Source: an uncultured Oscillibacter sp.
GTDB taxonomy: Bacteria; Bacillota; Clostridia; Oscillospirales; Oscillospiraceae
NCBI GenBank assembly: GCA_900544105.1
Contig: UQUC01000019.1
Coordinates: forward strand, 1 to 28,055
DNA: 28,055 bases
Direction of reading: 5' to 3'
Shown here: positions 8,103 to 16,642 of the stretch, in pieces
Position numbering within the stretch: position 1 is the stretch's first letter
Layout of the letters: the number at the start of each line of letters is the position of its first letter
Made by a program: the position numbers and the translations under genes
The notes under the pieces: generated by a model
Database searches by the model: none
What the model was told of the DNA's origin: nothing
Seen by the model: the letters and a program-made list of their open reading frames with translations, nothing else

Positions 8103-9497
8103 CTATGGATGATCTCCTGGGAGAGCCTGGACATCCAGCCCGGCGTTCAATTTTGCCGCGCAAAGAACCATACATTCATACATACCAAGTTCATAGCCTG
8201 TATCGGCATCAAAGTATGGGTTCTGATCCCGTATAGTTGCAAAATCAAAATAGGGATTGCTATTACGGCTTTCTCCAAGCGGGAAAAGCTCCAGCGTATC
8301 CGCGTAAATCTTTTGAATGCGAGCATCTTCCAGAAGACTCCACCACCCAATCAAAATATGGACTGAATTTTCGTAACCGGAATAACCGACCCCTTCTGTG
8401 TTATAAGAATAACGGTAAACGCCGCAAGTTCCGTCCATAAAAGTGGATGCAAGCCAATAACCGTCCACCTTTTTGCAAATCACCTCAGAAAACTGTGTGG
8501 CAAGCTGTTCCCGCCGCTCCTCTAACAAGCCATACCGCTCAGGCGTCGGCTGCGCGTCCCGCCAACTCATCACACAGGCCGCCATACGCATAAAATGAGA
8601 GCTGTCCTCCGCAATATCCGTCCGGGGCCGCGGTTCCATACCGGCGGTAATCGTCTGATGGCCCGCATAGGCATAATCCGCATAATCACGCCATACGCCC
8701 CGCTGGAATACCCAGCCGCCATTCCCGGTCTCTTCATTGAGCAGCGGTGAAGCCATCAGCTCATAGGCCAGCTCTGCCGCCGCCGCTTCCAATTCAGTCA
8801 CCGCTGTTCCTGCGATCCTATGATAAACATTCAAATCACATAAAATACCCAAAAAGAATAGGTCAAGATCGTCGATCGCACGATAGTAACTAAGAGAGTA
8901 TTCCTTTCCGGCCAAAACCTGCTCAAAATGTTCCTTCCGGGTCGGTTCGCAATTCCAATTTCCGGGAACTTCATAATAGAATTGCGCAACCTTCTCCGTA
9001 ATAACGGGAATCAAGTCAGCCGGAATAAGCTCCTCATAGCCGTACCGCGCGCACAGAGAAATGAATTGAGAGGTAAAATAGGAAAACTGCAATACAGTCA
9101 GCCAGTCATACCCTAAAAAACCATAGGTGTCCTCACCGGTAATGTCCGCCGCAAAACGGTCAAAAAAAGCCCCAAAAGCATGGATATACTGTGCGTTACC
9201 CGATTGAAATGCATAATGCATGGGAATCATCAAGTAATGGGCGGCGTCATATGTATCCCGTTCCGTCCACAGATCCTGCGTTAAAAGAACGCCAACTGTC
9301 GTATCGTAGAGCGAAGACTCCTCTTTTGTAAGCATCATAGCAGTCACCGGTGCAGGCGGTGTCCATATATCCGTATCATCTGACGCAGATATTCCCGTCT
9401 CTGATTGCATTGCTTGTCCACAGGCAGTCAAACTGGACAAAATAACTGCAATAAGCGTGATGAAAGAGAATACTCGTCGCATGAAACTGTTATCCAT
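8103..9497 (-). CDS. Large lipoprotein of unknown function, possibly an alpha-barrel polysaccharide-active enzyme
   Basis: The 464-residue product begins with a lipoprotein signal peptide with lipobox SLTAC, followed by an acidic linker. The rest is helix-rich with many aromatic residues (YDWLTVLQFSYFTSQF, NGGWVFQRGVWRDYADYAYAG, SVHILIGWWSLLEDARI). Long helical, Trp/Tyr-rich proteins in glycan clusters are often (alpha/alpha)-barrel lyases or hydrolases; that is suggestion only, and no catalytic motif is recognised. The ATG at 9497 overlaps the end of the upstream glycosyltransferase gene by 8 bases, with GAGGAA inside that gene; an ATG at 9482 is an alternative. Its DNA looks more AT-rich than the sugar genes on both sides, suggesting later insertion into the operon. 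Confidence 0.65.
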   Translation of the reverse strand: MDNSFMRRVFSFITLIAVILSSLTACGQAMQSETGISASDDTDIWTPPAPVTAMMLTKEESSLYDTTVGVLLTQDLWTERDTYDAAHYLMIPMHYAFQSGNAQYIHAFGAFFDRFAADITGEDTYGFLGYDWLTVLQFSYFTSQFISLCARYGYEELIPADLIPVITEKVAQFYYEVPGNWNCEPTRKEHFEQVLAGKEYSLSYYRAIDDLDLFFLGILCDLNVYHRIAGTAVTELEAAAAELAYELMASPLLNEETGNGGWVFQRGVWRDYADYAYAGHQTITAGMEPRPRTDIAEDSSHFMRMAACVMSWRDAQPTPERYGLLEERREQLATQFSEVICKKVDGYWLASTFMDGTCGVYRYSYNTEGVGYSGYENSVHILIGWWSLLEDARIQKIYADTLELFPLGESRNSNPYFDFATIRDQNPYFDADTGYELGMYECMVLCAAKLNAGLDVQALPGDHP

Positions 9498-10605
9498 TCA
9501 AAATTTCCTCATACAGGGCCAGGAGCTTCTTCTCCTCCACGGCCCAGTTGAATTCCGCTCTTACAGCGCGGCGGCCGTTTTCGCCCATCCGGCGGGCCTC
9601 GTCAGGGTGGTCCAGCAGGTAACGGATGGCGGCGGCGATCTCGTCCACATTGGCCGGGTCTACGCAGATGCCGAATCCGTACCGCACCGCCACTTTTTCA
9701 TTGTATTGAGACCGGGAAAGGATGACGGGGATACCCAGCGACATGTATTCGTAAACCTTTGTAGCAAGATTATCATATTGGTTATACTGGCCGACATTCA
9801 AAATCGTGGCCATGCCAATCTGACTTTTTTGGAGAAGCTGCACCACCTGCGTCCGGTTCAGCACACCCAGATACCTTGTGTGCGCGGCCTCCGGCAGGGA
9901 AAGCACCGCATCCTGATACTCCGCGGGAGAGAAAGCGCCCCCCAAATACAGGGTGCAGTTCGCCCGTGCGGCAGCTTTCACCAGATGTGTAATACCACGC
10001 TCATAGGTAAGGCCGCCTACATGGCAAATACTTCTGGCCTCCTTTTCCACCGTAGGGTCGTAGCGGTCATAGGTCTCTGTCAACACCGGCACATTATTCA
10101 CAACAGCAATATGGCGGCACTGCCCGGCAAAGGGGTGCGCCCCATTTTTCAGGCAGGGAAAAATCAGACCGTCGATCTTTCCCAGCACATACCGCTCATA
10201 GGCTCCATAGCTGCCGGCGATCAGACTGCGGCACCATACGGGCAAATAGGGTTTGTTCCGAATCTGATCCGTGTATTTCTCATGGCTGTCGAAGATGACC
10301 TTTTTCCCGGCCTTTTTCAGCTTGAGACCATAAGGCAGTAGCTCCGGGTCATGAAGATGATAAACATCAGCATCTACAGCCCTTGCCGCTTCATAGACCT
10401 TTTTGGCGCCTTCCGTCATGCGCTTGCGGCGGCTGGCGGGAATCTCCCCCACGCCGACAATGTGAACGCCATCCTTTTCATAGCTCTCGCCGCGTTCGAC
10501 CAGAGAAACATCATACCCAGCCTTGGCAAGGGACACGCATTCCTTGCGGAAAATGCGGACATCCTCAACCGGATGGGCACTGGTCATATGGCAGACCTTG
10601 AACAT
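9490..10605 (-). CDS. GT4-family glycosyltransferase
   Basis: The 371-residue protein has the GT-B fold pattern of family GT4. The N-terminal half has HMTSAHPVEDVRIFRKE and the YHLHDPELLPYG and FDSHEKY motifs seen in one GT4 branch of capsule transferases. The C-terminal half has HVGGLTYERG and the nucleotide-sugar-binding EYMSLGIPVILS, whose Glu belongs to the GT4 EX7E motif. No membrane segment is seen, so it should act on the cytoplasmic face, adding one sugar to a lipid-linked intermediate. The donor and acceptor cannot be read from sequence. AAGGAG lies about 9 bases before the ATG. It sits 32 bases after the UDP-sugar dehydrogenase gene and its stop overlaps the next gene's start. Confidence 0.85.
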   Translation of the reverse strand: MFKVCHMTSAHPVEDVRIFRKECVSLAKAGYDVSLVERGESYEKDGVHIVGVGEIPASRRKRMTEGAKKVYEAARAVDADVYHLHDPELLPYGLKLKKAGKKVIFDSHEKYTDQIRNKPYLPVWCRSLIAGSYGAYERYVLGKIDGLIFPCLKNGAHPFAGQCRHIAVVNNVPVLTETYDRYDPTVEKEARSICHVGGLTYERGITHLVKAAARANCTLYLGGAFSPAEYQDAVLSLPEAAHTRYLGVLNRTQVVQLLQKSQIGMATILNVGQYNQYDNLATKVYEYMSLGIPVILSRSQYNEKVAVRYGFGICVDPANVDEIAAAIRYLLDHPDEARRMGENGRRAVRAEFNWAVEEKKLLALYEEILNG

Positions 10606-10637
10606 TACAGGAACTCCTTATGATTCTTTATCTTGCC

Positions 10638-11966
10638 TTACAGCCGCCAGAAGCGCAGGCCGGAGGCCTTCAGCTCGTCCATGCGGTAGAGGCTCTTGAC
10701 GTCAATAAGCACCCGCTCGTCGTTGGAAAGCTCGCTCTTGAACAGCTCCCTGAGCTGCATGAGGGACAGGGCGCGGAATTCGCCGTGGCCCACCGCTACG
10801 ATGATGCAGTCCGCCTTGGGGATCCCATCAAAGGGAACGAGATCCACGTCATAGACCTGCTTGGCCACCTCGGCGTCCGCCCAGGGGTCGGTCACAACAG
10901 GTTGGATGTCATACTCCCGCAGGCGGTTGATGATGTCCACCACCTTGCTGTTGCGGGTGTCGGGGCAGTTCTCTTTGAAGGTAATACCGAGAATGACCAC
11001 GGTGGCCTTCTTCGGTGCCTTGCCCGCCTCGATCATCTGCTTGATGGCGGCGTCCGCCACGAACGCGCCCATGCTGTCGTTGACCTTGCGGCCGCTCAGA
11101 ATGATCTGGCTGTGATAGCCCAGCGCTTCGGCGGCGCTGGTGAGGTAGTAAGGGTCCACGCCGATGCAGTGGCCGCCCACCAGTCCGGGGCGGAAGCCCA
11201 GGGCGTTCCACTTGGTATTCATGCCGGCGAGCACCTCGTCGGTGTCGATGTTCATGCGGTCGCAGATCATGGCGACCTCGTTCATAAAGGCGATGTTGAT
11301 ATCCCGCTGGCTGTTTTCGATCACCTTGACCGCCTCAGCGGTCTTGATGGTGGAAACGGGGAACGTTCCCGCCTTGATGACGATGTTGTAGATCTTCTGG
11401 ATCTCCCGGGCGCTCTCCTCGTCCATGCCGGAGACGATCTTCTGGATATTGGTCAGGGTATGTACGCAGTCGCCGGGGTTGATGCGCTCGGGAGAGTAGC
11501 CGATCTTCCAGTCCTCGCCGCACTTGAGACCGGATTCCTTCTCGATGATGGGGATGCAGATATTCTCTGTCACGCCGGGGTACACCGTGGACTCAAAGAC
11601 CACGATGCTGCCGGGAGTGAGGTTCTGGCCCACGGTGCGGGACGCGCCCTCGATGGGGCGCAGATCCGGTGTGTTGTCCGGATTGACCGGCGTGGGCACG
11701 GCGACGATCAGGAACTTCGCCTCCTTCAGGCGGGAGGCGTCCGATGTAAACTCCACCGTGGTATTCTTAATGGCCTCGCCCACCTCGTTGGTGGCGTCGA
11801 TGCCGTTGGCGTATTCGTTCACACGCTTCTCATTGATGTCAAAGCCAATGACCGGAACGTGCTTGGCAAACTCCACCGCAAGGGGCATACCCACATAGCC
11901 GAGGCCCACCAGAGCCAGCTTTTCCTCTCCGGTGATCAGTCCCTGATAAATCGCGTCAAACTCCAT
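10638..11966 (-). CDS. UDP-N-acetylhexosamine 6-dehydrogenase (TviB/WbpO subclass)
   Basis: The 442-residue protein has the NAD-binding GLGYVG motif at about 21-26, the family signatures VPTPVNPD and ESTVYPG, and the active-site segment GLVGGHCIGVDPYYL with catalytic Cys at about 267. It oxidises C6 of a UDP-sugar to the carboxylate in two NAD-dependent steps. The GGHCIGVDPYYL form is that of TviB/WbpO/WbpA-like enzymes acting on UDP-GlcNAc or UDP-GalNAc rather than UDP-glucose. With the WlbA-, WbpE- and WbpD-type genes it supplies UDP-GlcNAcA for the diacetamido-uronic acid route. GAGGAG lies about 8 bases before the ATG at 11966. N-acetylated substrate is family inference. Confidence 0.88.
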   Translation of the reverse strand: MEFDAIYQGLITGEEKLALVGLGYVGMPLAVEFAKHVPVIGFDINEKRVNEYANGIDATNEVGEAIKNTTVEFTSDASRLKEAKFLIVAVPTPVNPDNTPDLRPIEGASRTVGQNLTPGSIVVFESTVYPGVTENICIPIIEKESGLKCGEDWKIGYSPERINPGDCVHTLTNIQKIVSGMDEESAREIQKIYNIVIKAGTFPVSTIKTAEAVKVIENSQRDINIAFMNEVAMICDRMNIDTDEVLAGMNTKWNALGFRPGLVGGHCIGVDPYYLTSAAEALGYHSQIILSGRKVNDSMGAFVADAAIKQMIEAGKAPKKATVVILGITFKENCPDTRNSKVVDIINRLREYDIQPVVTDPWADAEVAKQVYDVDLVPFDGIPKADCIIVAVGHGEFRALSLMQLRELFKSELSNDERVLIDVKSLYRMDELKASGLRFWRL

Positions 11967-12017
11967 ATCTGTTACTCCTCTGTATTGTCCTTCTTACCAT
12001 TATCGGAAGAACCGTTA

Positions 12018-12608
12018 TTATTTGATCTCCTCGATTTGACTGTCATTACACAGTCGATAATTCCGCCCGCAGTCCGGGCAGCGGTAATATGTCACGCCAT
12101 TTGGACGCAGCTTCTGTCCGCATTCGCAGACCCAGCCGCGCTGCTGCGCGGGGACGCCCAGCATCAGGGCGTGATCCGGCACATTGCAGGCGACCACCGC
12201 GCCCGCGCCGATGAGCGCCCACTTCCCTACCGTATGTCCGCAGACGACGGTGGCGTTGGCGCCGATGGACGCGCCCTCTTTTATAAGCGTTTTCTTATAG
12301 CCCGCGCTGCCCTTGGGATACTTCGCGCGGGGGGTCAGGTCATTGGTAAACACGCAGCTGGGGCCGCAGAACACATCGTTTTCCAGCTCCACGCCCTCGT
12401 AGAGAGAAACATTGTTCTGTATTTTACAGCCGTCACCGATCTTTACATGATTGCTGACGTTGACGTTCTGCCCCAGTGAGCAGCGCTTGCCGATGCGTGC
12501 CCCCCGCTGGATGTGGCAGAAATACCAGATCTTCGTGCCCTCGCCGATCTCCACATCGTCTTCGTCGATATAGGAACTCTCGTGGACGAAATAGCTCTTC
12601 TCTCCCAT
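12018..12608 (-). CDS. wbpD: WbpD/WlbB-type N-acetyltransferase of diacetamido-uronic acid synthesis
   Basis: The 196-residue protein is a left-handed beta-helix acyltransferase with repeated hexapeptides (IGEGTKIW, IGKRCSLGQNV, IGDGCKIQNNVSLYEGV) and the hallmark stretch CGPSCVFTNDLTPRA. These match WbpD/WlbB, which acetylates the 3-amino group of UDP-2-acetamido-3-amino-glucuronic acid. The C-terminus has CECGQKL plus a second CPDCG pair, so a small zinc ribbon is likely. The ATG at 12608 is chosen over a GTG at 12611: GGAGG lies 7 bases upstream and the start overlaps the aminotransferase stop as TGATG, which implies translational coupling. It directly follows its pathway partner. Confidence 0.88.
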   Translation of the reverse strand: MGEKSYFVHESSYIDEDDVEIGEGTKIWYFCHIQRGARIGKRCSLGQNVNVSNHVKIGDGCKIQNNVSLYEGVELENDVFCGPSCVFTNDLTPRAKYPKGSAGYKKTLIKEGASIGANATVVCGHTVGKWALIGAGAVVACNVPDHALMLGVPAQQRGWVCECGQKLRPNGVTYYRCPDCGRNYRLCNDSQIEEIK

Positions 12609-13735
12609 CACAGCGCCTCCAGTACCGCACGGATGACCGTCTCCTGCTCCGCCTCCGTCAGATAGGGGTGCATGGGCAGGGAGAAGGTCCGGGCGCAGTA
12701 GTCATTGGCGTTTTGGAACAATTCGCCGTAGGTCGGCTCGCTGCGGAACACCGGCAGGGCGTGCTGCGGCGTGGGATAGTAGACCATATTGGGAATGCCC
12801 TTCTCTGTCAGATGGACGATAACGCGGTCACGCTGTTTGGTGTCCTCCGCCAGCAGCGCGTACTGCGCCCACACGGACAGGCAGCCCCCCGCCACAAAGG
12901 GCGTGGTAAATTTTCCGGCAAAGGCAGCGTTGTAGCGCCCTGCCACGGTCTGCCGGGCGGCAACTTCATAGTCGGCCAACGCCTTCAGCTTAGGCAGCAG
13001 AACCGCCGCCTGCAAATTGTCCAGACGGGAGTTCATGCCCACCCGGATATTGTCGTACTTACCGCCGGGGCCTTTGCCGTGGACGCAGAGGGAGCGGATG
13101 AGGTCGTTGAGCGCATCGTCATCCGTGAACACCGCGCCGCCGTCACCGTAGCAGCCAAGGGGCTTGGCCGGGAAGAAGGAGGTGGTGGCGATGCGTCCGA
13201 AGGAGCAGGCCTTTTTCCCGTGATACTCCGCTCCGAAGCTCTGGGCCGCGTCCTCGATGAGGGCAAGGCCGTATTTCTCACAAATCGCGGAAACGGCCTC
13301 ATAGTCGCAGGGGTTGCCGAGAATGTCCACCGCCACCACTGCCTTGGGGGTGTACTTCCCTTCTGCCAGCACCGCCTTGATCTGACGCTCAAGGCTCGCG
13401 GGGTCAAGATTGTAGGTGTCGGGGGTGATGTCGCAGAAAACGCTCACCGCGCCGAACATAGCGGCGGGCTCGGTGGAGGAGATGAAGGTCATATCGGGGG
13501 CAAACACCGCATCCCCCTCCCCCACGCCCAGCGCCATGAAGGCAAGCTGGAGGGCGTCGGTGCCGTTGGCGCAGGTGATGCAGTGCTTCCGGCCGGTAAA
13601 AGCGGCCAGCTGGGCTTCCAGCTCCTTCACATAGCTGCCGCCGATGAACTGGGCGGCGTCCAGCGCGGACTGGATATTGGCGTTGATCTCGTCCTTCAGG
13701 GCGGTATATTGGGCTTTTAAGTCGATAAATTGCAT
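12608..13735 (-). CDS. wbpE: WbpE/WlbC-type PLP aminotransferase (DegT/DnrJ/EryC1 family)
   Basis: The 375-residue protein begins MQFIDLKAQY, typical of WbpE/WlbC, and has CANGTDALQLAFMALG (about 55-70), the EDAAQSFGA segment (161-169) and the PLP-binding Lys at about 191 in SFFPAKPLGCYGDGG. The family member WbpE converts the 3-keto group of UDP-GlcNAc-3-keto-uronic acid to an amine using glutamate. Neighbours agree: acetyltransferase immediately downstream with 1-3 base overlap, and dehydrogenase after that. It lies 4 bases after the LpxD-like gene. The ribosome binding site before the ATG at 13735 is weak (GTGAGAG), so coupling to upstream translation is likely. It differs from the PglE-type aminotransferase at 17284-18474. 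Confidence 0.88.
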   Translation of the reverse strand: MQFIDLKAQYTALKDEINANIQSALDAAQFIGGSYVKELEAQLAAFTGRKHCITCANGTDALQLAFMALGVGEGDAVFAPDMTFISSTEPAAMFGAVSVFCDITPDTYNLDPASLERQIKAVLAEGKYTPKAVVAVDILGNPCDYEAVSAICEKYGLALIEDAAQSFGAEYHGKKACSFGRIATTSFFPAKPLGCYGDGGAVFTDDDALNDLIRSLCVHGKGPGGKYDNIRVGMNSRLDNLQAAVLLPKLKALADYEVAARQTVAGRYNAAFAGKFTTPFVAGGCLSVWAQYALLAEDTKQRDRVIVHLTEKGIPNMVYYPTPQHALPVFRSEPTYGELFQNANDYCARTFSLPMHPYLTEAEQETVIRAVLEAL

Positions 13736-13739
13736 ACTC

Positions 13740-14636
13740 TCACGCTTTCTTTTTGATAAAGGGTCTGGCGGGGTTGCCTACAACAGTGGTATCTGCGGGT
13801 ACATCCTTGACCACCACCGCGCCAAGACCGATAAAGGCGTTGTCGCCAACGGTACATTGATTGCGAACAATACTCCCGGCCAAATACCCATTCCGGCCAA
13901 TGTGGACGCTGCCGCTGACACTGCACGGGACTGCCATGGCAGAATCCGCTTCAAACCAACAGTTATGGGCAATATGCCCTAATGCATCTATTTTTACGCC
14001 GTTTTCCAACACAGTATCATCTATGGTTCCTCTGCTGATACAGACATTTTCCCCGATCAGAACATCGTTCCCAATGGAAACGCCGCCGAAGTGCTTGACC
14101 ATTGTCTTTTTATGCGCCGCATCTTCCGTATAAGCGTAACCATCATGGCCAATGACAGCACCTGAGCGGATCTCGCACCGCTTCCCAATAGAGACTCGGT
14201 TCACAATGACCACATTGTTCCAGATCACCGTATCGTCCCCGATGGTGATGTCGCCGTCCAGCGTACAGTTGTGGCCGATGCGGACGTTTTTCCCCAGCTT
14301 GACCTTAGGCGAGAGATAGGTAAACTGTCCGATGGCAGGACGCTCCTCGTTCTCTCCGTAAAAATGCTCCATGGCGGAGAAAAAGGCGTGCTTCGACTGG
14401 GACGTTTCGATCACATTGGGAAATTCTCCCGTTACACCCTCAGAGACGATGGCCAGCGCAACGGCGGCGCAGTCGAAGCCATCAGGAATGTTTTCCTGCT
14501 TTTTTACCCAGGTAAAGGTGCCGGGCTTGTAGCGTGTGAGCGAAGAAAATCGCGCCACCTCGCTCTCCGCTCTGCCGCGAAACACATAGGGGATCTGCTC
14601 CTCGTCCAGAAAGCGCAGGATCTCCGTGATTTTCAT
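13740..14636 (-). CDS. LpxD-like left-handed beta-helix acyltransferase
   Basis: The 298-residue protein has an N-terminal LpxD-like uridine-binding domain (FSSLTRYKPGTFTWVK, SQSKHAFFSAMEHFY) and a hexapeptide-repeat beta helix. Segments such as IGHDGYAYTEDAAHKK, RGTIDDTVLENGVKID and the His motif GHIAHNCWF (about 220-228) align with LpxD, the lipid A N-acyltransferase. A Gram-positive cell has no lipid A, so this is a relative used for another UDP-amino sugar. In this operon it is the best candidate to acylate the 4-amino sugar made by the PglF/PglE pair, because no classical PglD is seen. A different amino sugar or an acyl group other than acetyl is also possible. The start is ATG at 14636 with GGGGGAG upstream, adjacent to the previous stop. 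Confidence 0.78.
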   Translation of the reverse strand: MKITEILRFLDEEQIPYVFRGRAESEVARFSSLTRYKPGTFTWVKKQENIPDGFDCAAVALAIVSEGVTGEFPNVIETSQSKHAFFSAMEHFYGENEERPAIGQFTYLSPKVKLGKNVRIGHNCTLDGDITIGDDTVIWNNVVIVNRVSIGKRCEIRSGAVIGHDGYAYTEDAAHKKTMVKHFGGVSIGNDVLIGENVCISRGTIDDTVLENGVKIDALGHIAHNCWFEADSAMAVPCSVSGSVHIGRNGYLAGSIVRNQCTVGDNAFIGLGAVVVKDVPADTTVVGNPARPFIKKKA

Positions 14637-14637
14637 A

Positions 14638-15381
14638 TCAAAGCTCCCCCTTCGGAAGAATAGACGGCAGGTCGGTGATATTCTCCATCATCTGCTCATA
14701 CCGCTCAGCGTTGGCGGAACGGATGAACGCGCCGACGCTCTCGGTGATGTCTTGCTCCTGTTCGTGATACCAGAAGGCGTGGGTCAGGATGTGCAGGCGG
14801 TCGTACTCCCTGCCGCGAATAATGTCCTCCACCGGCTCCCGCCAACGGCGGCGGCTGTCGGAGAGGTACTTGAAGTCATGGAAAAAGGTCTGCCCATAGG
14901 AGTTGACCATACCGGGAATTTTCAAGTCCGCCTCTAAGGTCGCCTTGGTGGGGCGGTGCATGGAGACCGTCGTGATGGGACAGCCGCAGATGTCCGCGAG
15001 AACGTCCGCTTCATAGCGGATATGTTCCTCTATGGAAGAATTGGCACAGGGTTCTATGCCATCCTCGCTGGAGTACGCCATCTCGTCAAAATGCAGGCCG
15101 ATCTCGTGGCCCAATTCCCGGATGCGCCGCAGCGTTTTCTGCGCCGAAGCGGAGGCGGGATTGTAGAAATCCGTGCGGAGAAGCACGAACCAGGTGCTTT
15201 TCACGCCCTCATCCGCTTCGATCTCGGCCAGCCGCAGCGCCTGCGGGAGGCTGTTGTCAATATCGTGGCGCAGGATCACGCAGCGGGGATGCGCTTGATA
15301 ATCATGATAGTCGGTAAAAGCGTAGCCGCCCTGACGCAGCAGAGAGAGCAGACCGCGGTATGCGGTATAGGTAAATTCCAT
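14638..15381 (-). CDS. Polysaccharide-deacetylase-like (NodB-fold) protein
   Basis: The 247-residue protein resembles the CE4/NodB-type fold of polysaccharide deacetylases. RHDID (38-42) is the usual metal-binding HD motif, and GHEIGLHFDE (91-100) corresponds to the strand with the next conserved residues. SMHRPT and the late TLHILTHAF-like stretch (RLHILTHAFWYHEQ) may supply further metal-binding His. There is no signal peptide or membrane segment, so it probably works in the cytoplasm, perhaps on a nucleotide sugar or a lipid-linked intermediate. This class is common in capsule loci with unproven substrates. Its stop is next to the LpxD-like start, which suggests that the two act in the same modification step. 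The start is ATG at 15381; the AAAGGAAA site is somewhat far upstream. Confidence 0.75.
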   Translation of the reverse strand: MEFTYTAYRGLLSLLRQGGYAFTDYHDYQAHPRCVILRHDIDNSLPQALRLAEIEADEGVKSTWFVLLRTDFYNPASASAQKTLRRIRELGHEIGLHFDEMAYSSEDGIEPCANSSIEEHIRYEADVLADICGCPITTVSMHRPTKATLEADLKIPGMVNSYGQTFFHDFKYLSDSRRRWREPVEDIIRGREYDRLHILTHAFWYHEQEQDITESVGAFIRSANAERYEQMMENITDLPSILPKGEL

Positions 15382-15386
15382 TCTGT

Positions 15387-16625
15387 TTACGATTTCCTTT
15401 CGGGAAGGCTCTCGATGATATTGAGCAGCTTATCCGTCAGCTTTTTGAAGTCGAAGTCCCCCGCGGCACGGCGGGCGTTTTGGCAATAGCGGGCATATTC
15501 CCCTTCCGGCCATTTCGCCATCCGCTGCAAGGTCTGCGCGGCTGCCTCGCCCGACAGGGAATTTAAAATGATGCCTGCCTGATATTGTTCGACCGGGTTA
15601 TACTTGGTTTCAAAATCCATGAGGATCGGCTTGCCGGCGGCAAAATAGTCAAACATCTTATTAGGACTGATCCCAAAACGGAACAGCGGCCCCGGAGTGC
15701 CATGCATGAGATTTGCATCCGCACGGCTGACAATGGAAGGAATATATTTTTTCTCCACCTTGCCCTTGAATGTCACGTTTCCGATGCGTTCCTCCCGGAC
15801 GCGCTGTTCCAGCGCCGCCCGCTCGTCACCGTCGCCCCAGATTAGAAAACGGATATTGGGATTGTTCACGCATTTCGCCGCATCCAGCAGCAGACCCAAA
15901 TTGTTGACCTTGCGGATAGAGCCTGTATAGACCACCTTGAAGGTGTCCAGATCGTCCAGATCGGGATCGTCCACGTGGAAATGCTCTGTATTATAATCAA
16001 ACTGCTCCAGATCGACGCCGTTGTTGATGTAGTGCACCTTGGAGCGGGGAATCTCCTTCTCCCAGCCCTGCTCAATGATGTAATCGTAGGCCCCCTCCAT
16101 GGTGAACACAACGGCGTCCGCCTTTTTGTAGATCCACTTCTCCAGCCGCCGCAGGGCGAGGACAGCGGGATTATGAGGCCCGGCAATGCCGTAAGCCACG
16201 ATGCTCTCCGGCCAAAGGTCGGCAATTTCCGCCACCGTCTTACAACCCCACTTCCGGCCCAGGTGGACACCCATGGCGCAGGAGGTCGGCGGCATGGAGG
16301 TGGCCACAATAGCATCCGGCTTCGCAAAATGCTTGCAGACTCCCGGCAGCTTCCACGCAAACTCGCAGATATTATAGATACGCTTCAGGCCGCTGCCCTG
16401 GTAATCACGGCACTTGATGTACGCATAGTGAACACCGTCCACCGTTTCCTCCCGCCATTTCCGGCCATCGGTGATGAGGTTGACATCTGAATTATGGACG
16501 GAGCTTGCGGCGAAGATGGTCACGGTATGTCCCATTGCCATGAGATACTTGGCAAAATAGGTCTGTCGGGCCAGCGGATAGTACTTCGGCGGAACGGCGT
16601 AGTGGTTAATAAGCCAGATGTTCAT
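15387..16625 (-). CDS. WbuB-like GT4 glycosyltransferase
   Basis: The 412-residue protein starts INHYAVPPKYYPLARQTYFA, a pattern of WbuB-like GT4 enzymes, followed by HTVTIFAASSVH. The middle has ATSMPPTSCAMG and EIADLWPESIVAYG. The C-terminal half has VVYTGSIRKVNNLGLLLDA, LIWGDGDERAALE and the donor-binding FDYFAAGKPIL. It should transfer a UDP-activated amino sugar or uronic acid to the lipid-linked primer on the inner face of the membrane. It comes directly after the initiating sugar transferase gene (17 bases), so it is a reasonable candidate for adding the second sugar. AAGGAAG lies upstream of the ATG at 16625. Confidence 0.85.
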   Translation of the reverse strand: MNIWLINHYAVPPKYYPLARQTYFAKYLMAMGHTVTIFAASSVHNSDVNLITDGRKWREETVDGVHYAYIKCRDYQGSGLKRIYNICEFAWKLPGVCKHFAKPDAIVATSMPPTSCAMGVHLGRKWGCKTVAEIADLWPESIVAYGIAGPHNPAVLALRRLEKWIYKKADAVVFTMEGAYDYIIEQGWEKEIPRSKVHYINNGVDLEQFDYNTEHFHVDDPDLDDLDTFKVVYTGSIRKVNNLGLLLDAAKCVNNPNIRFLIWGDGDERAALEQRVREERIGNVTFKGKVEKKYIPSIVSRADANLMHGTPGPLFRFGISPNKMFDYFAAGKPILMDFETKYNPVEQYQAGIILNSLSGEAAAQTLQRMAKWPEGEYARYCQNARRAAGDFDFKKLTDKLLNIIESLPERKS

Positions 16626-16642
16626 TCGGTCTTTCTTCCTTT

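Noticed and set aside
6935..8236. Plus-strand open frame over the WlbA-type gene
   Set aside because: It is a shadow of a well-supported oxidoreductase gene and lacks a ribosome binding site or recognisable motifs.
10620..12479. Long plus-strand open frame of about 619 codons
   Set aside because: It lies antisense to the UDP-sugar dehydrogenase and WbpD genes, which have clear motifs. GC-rich third positions keep the opposite frame open; the His/Val/Leu/Asp-rich translation has no domain.
12476..13720. Plus-strand open frame of about 414 codons
   Set aside because: It is antisense to the WbpE-type aminotransferase, whose PLP motif and start are clear.
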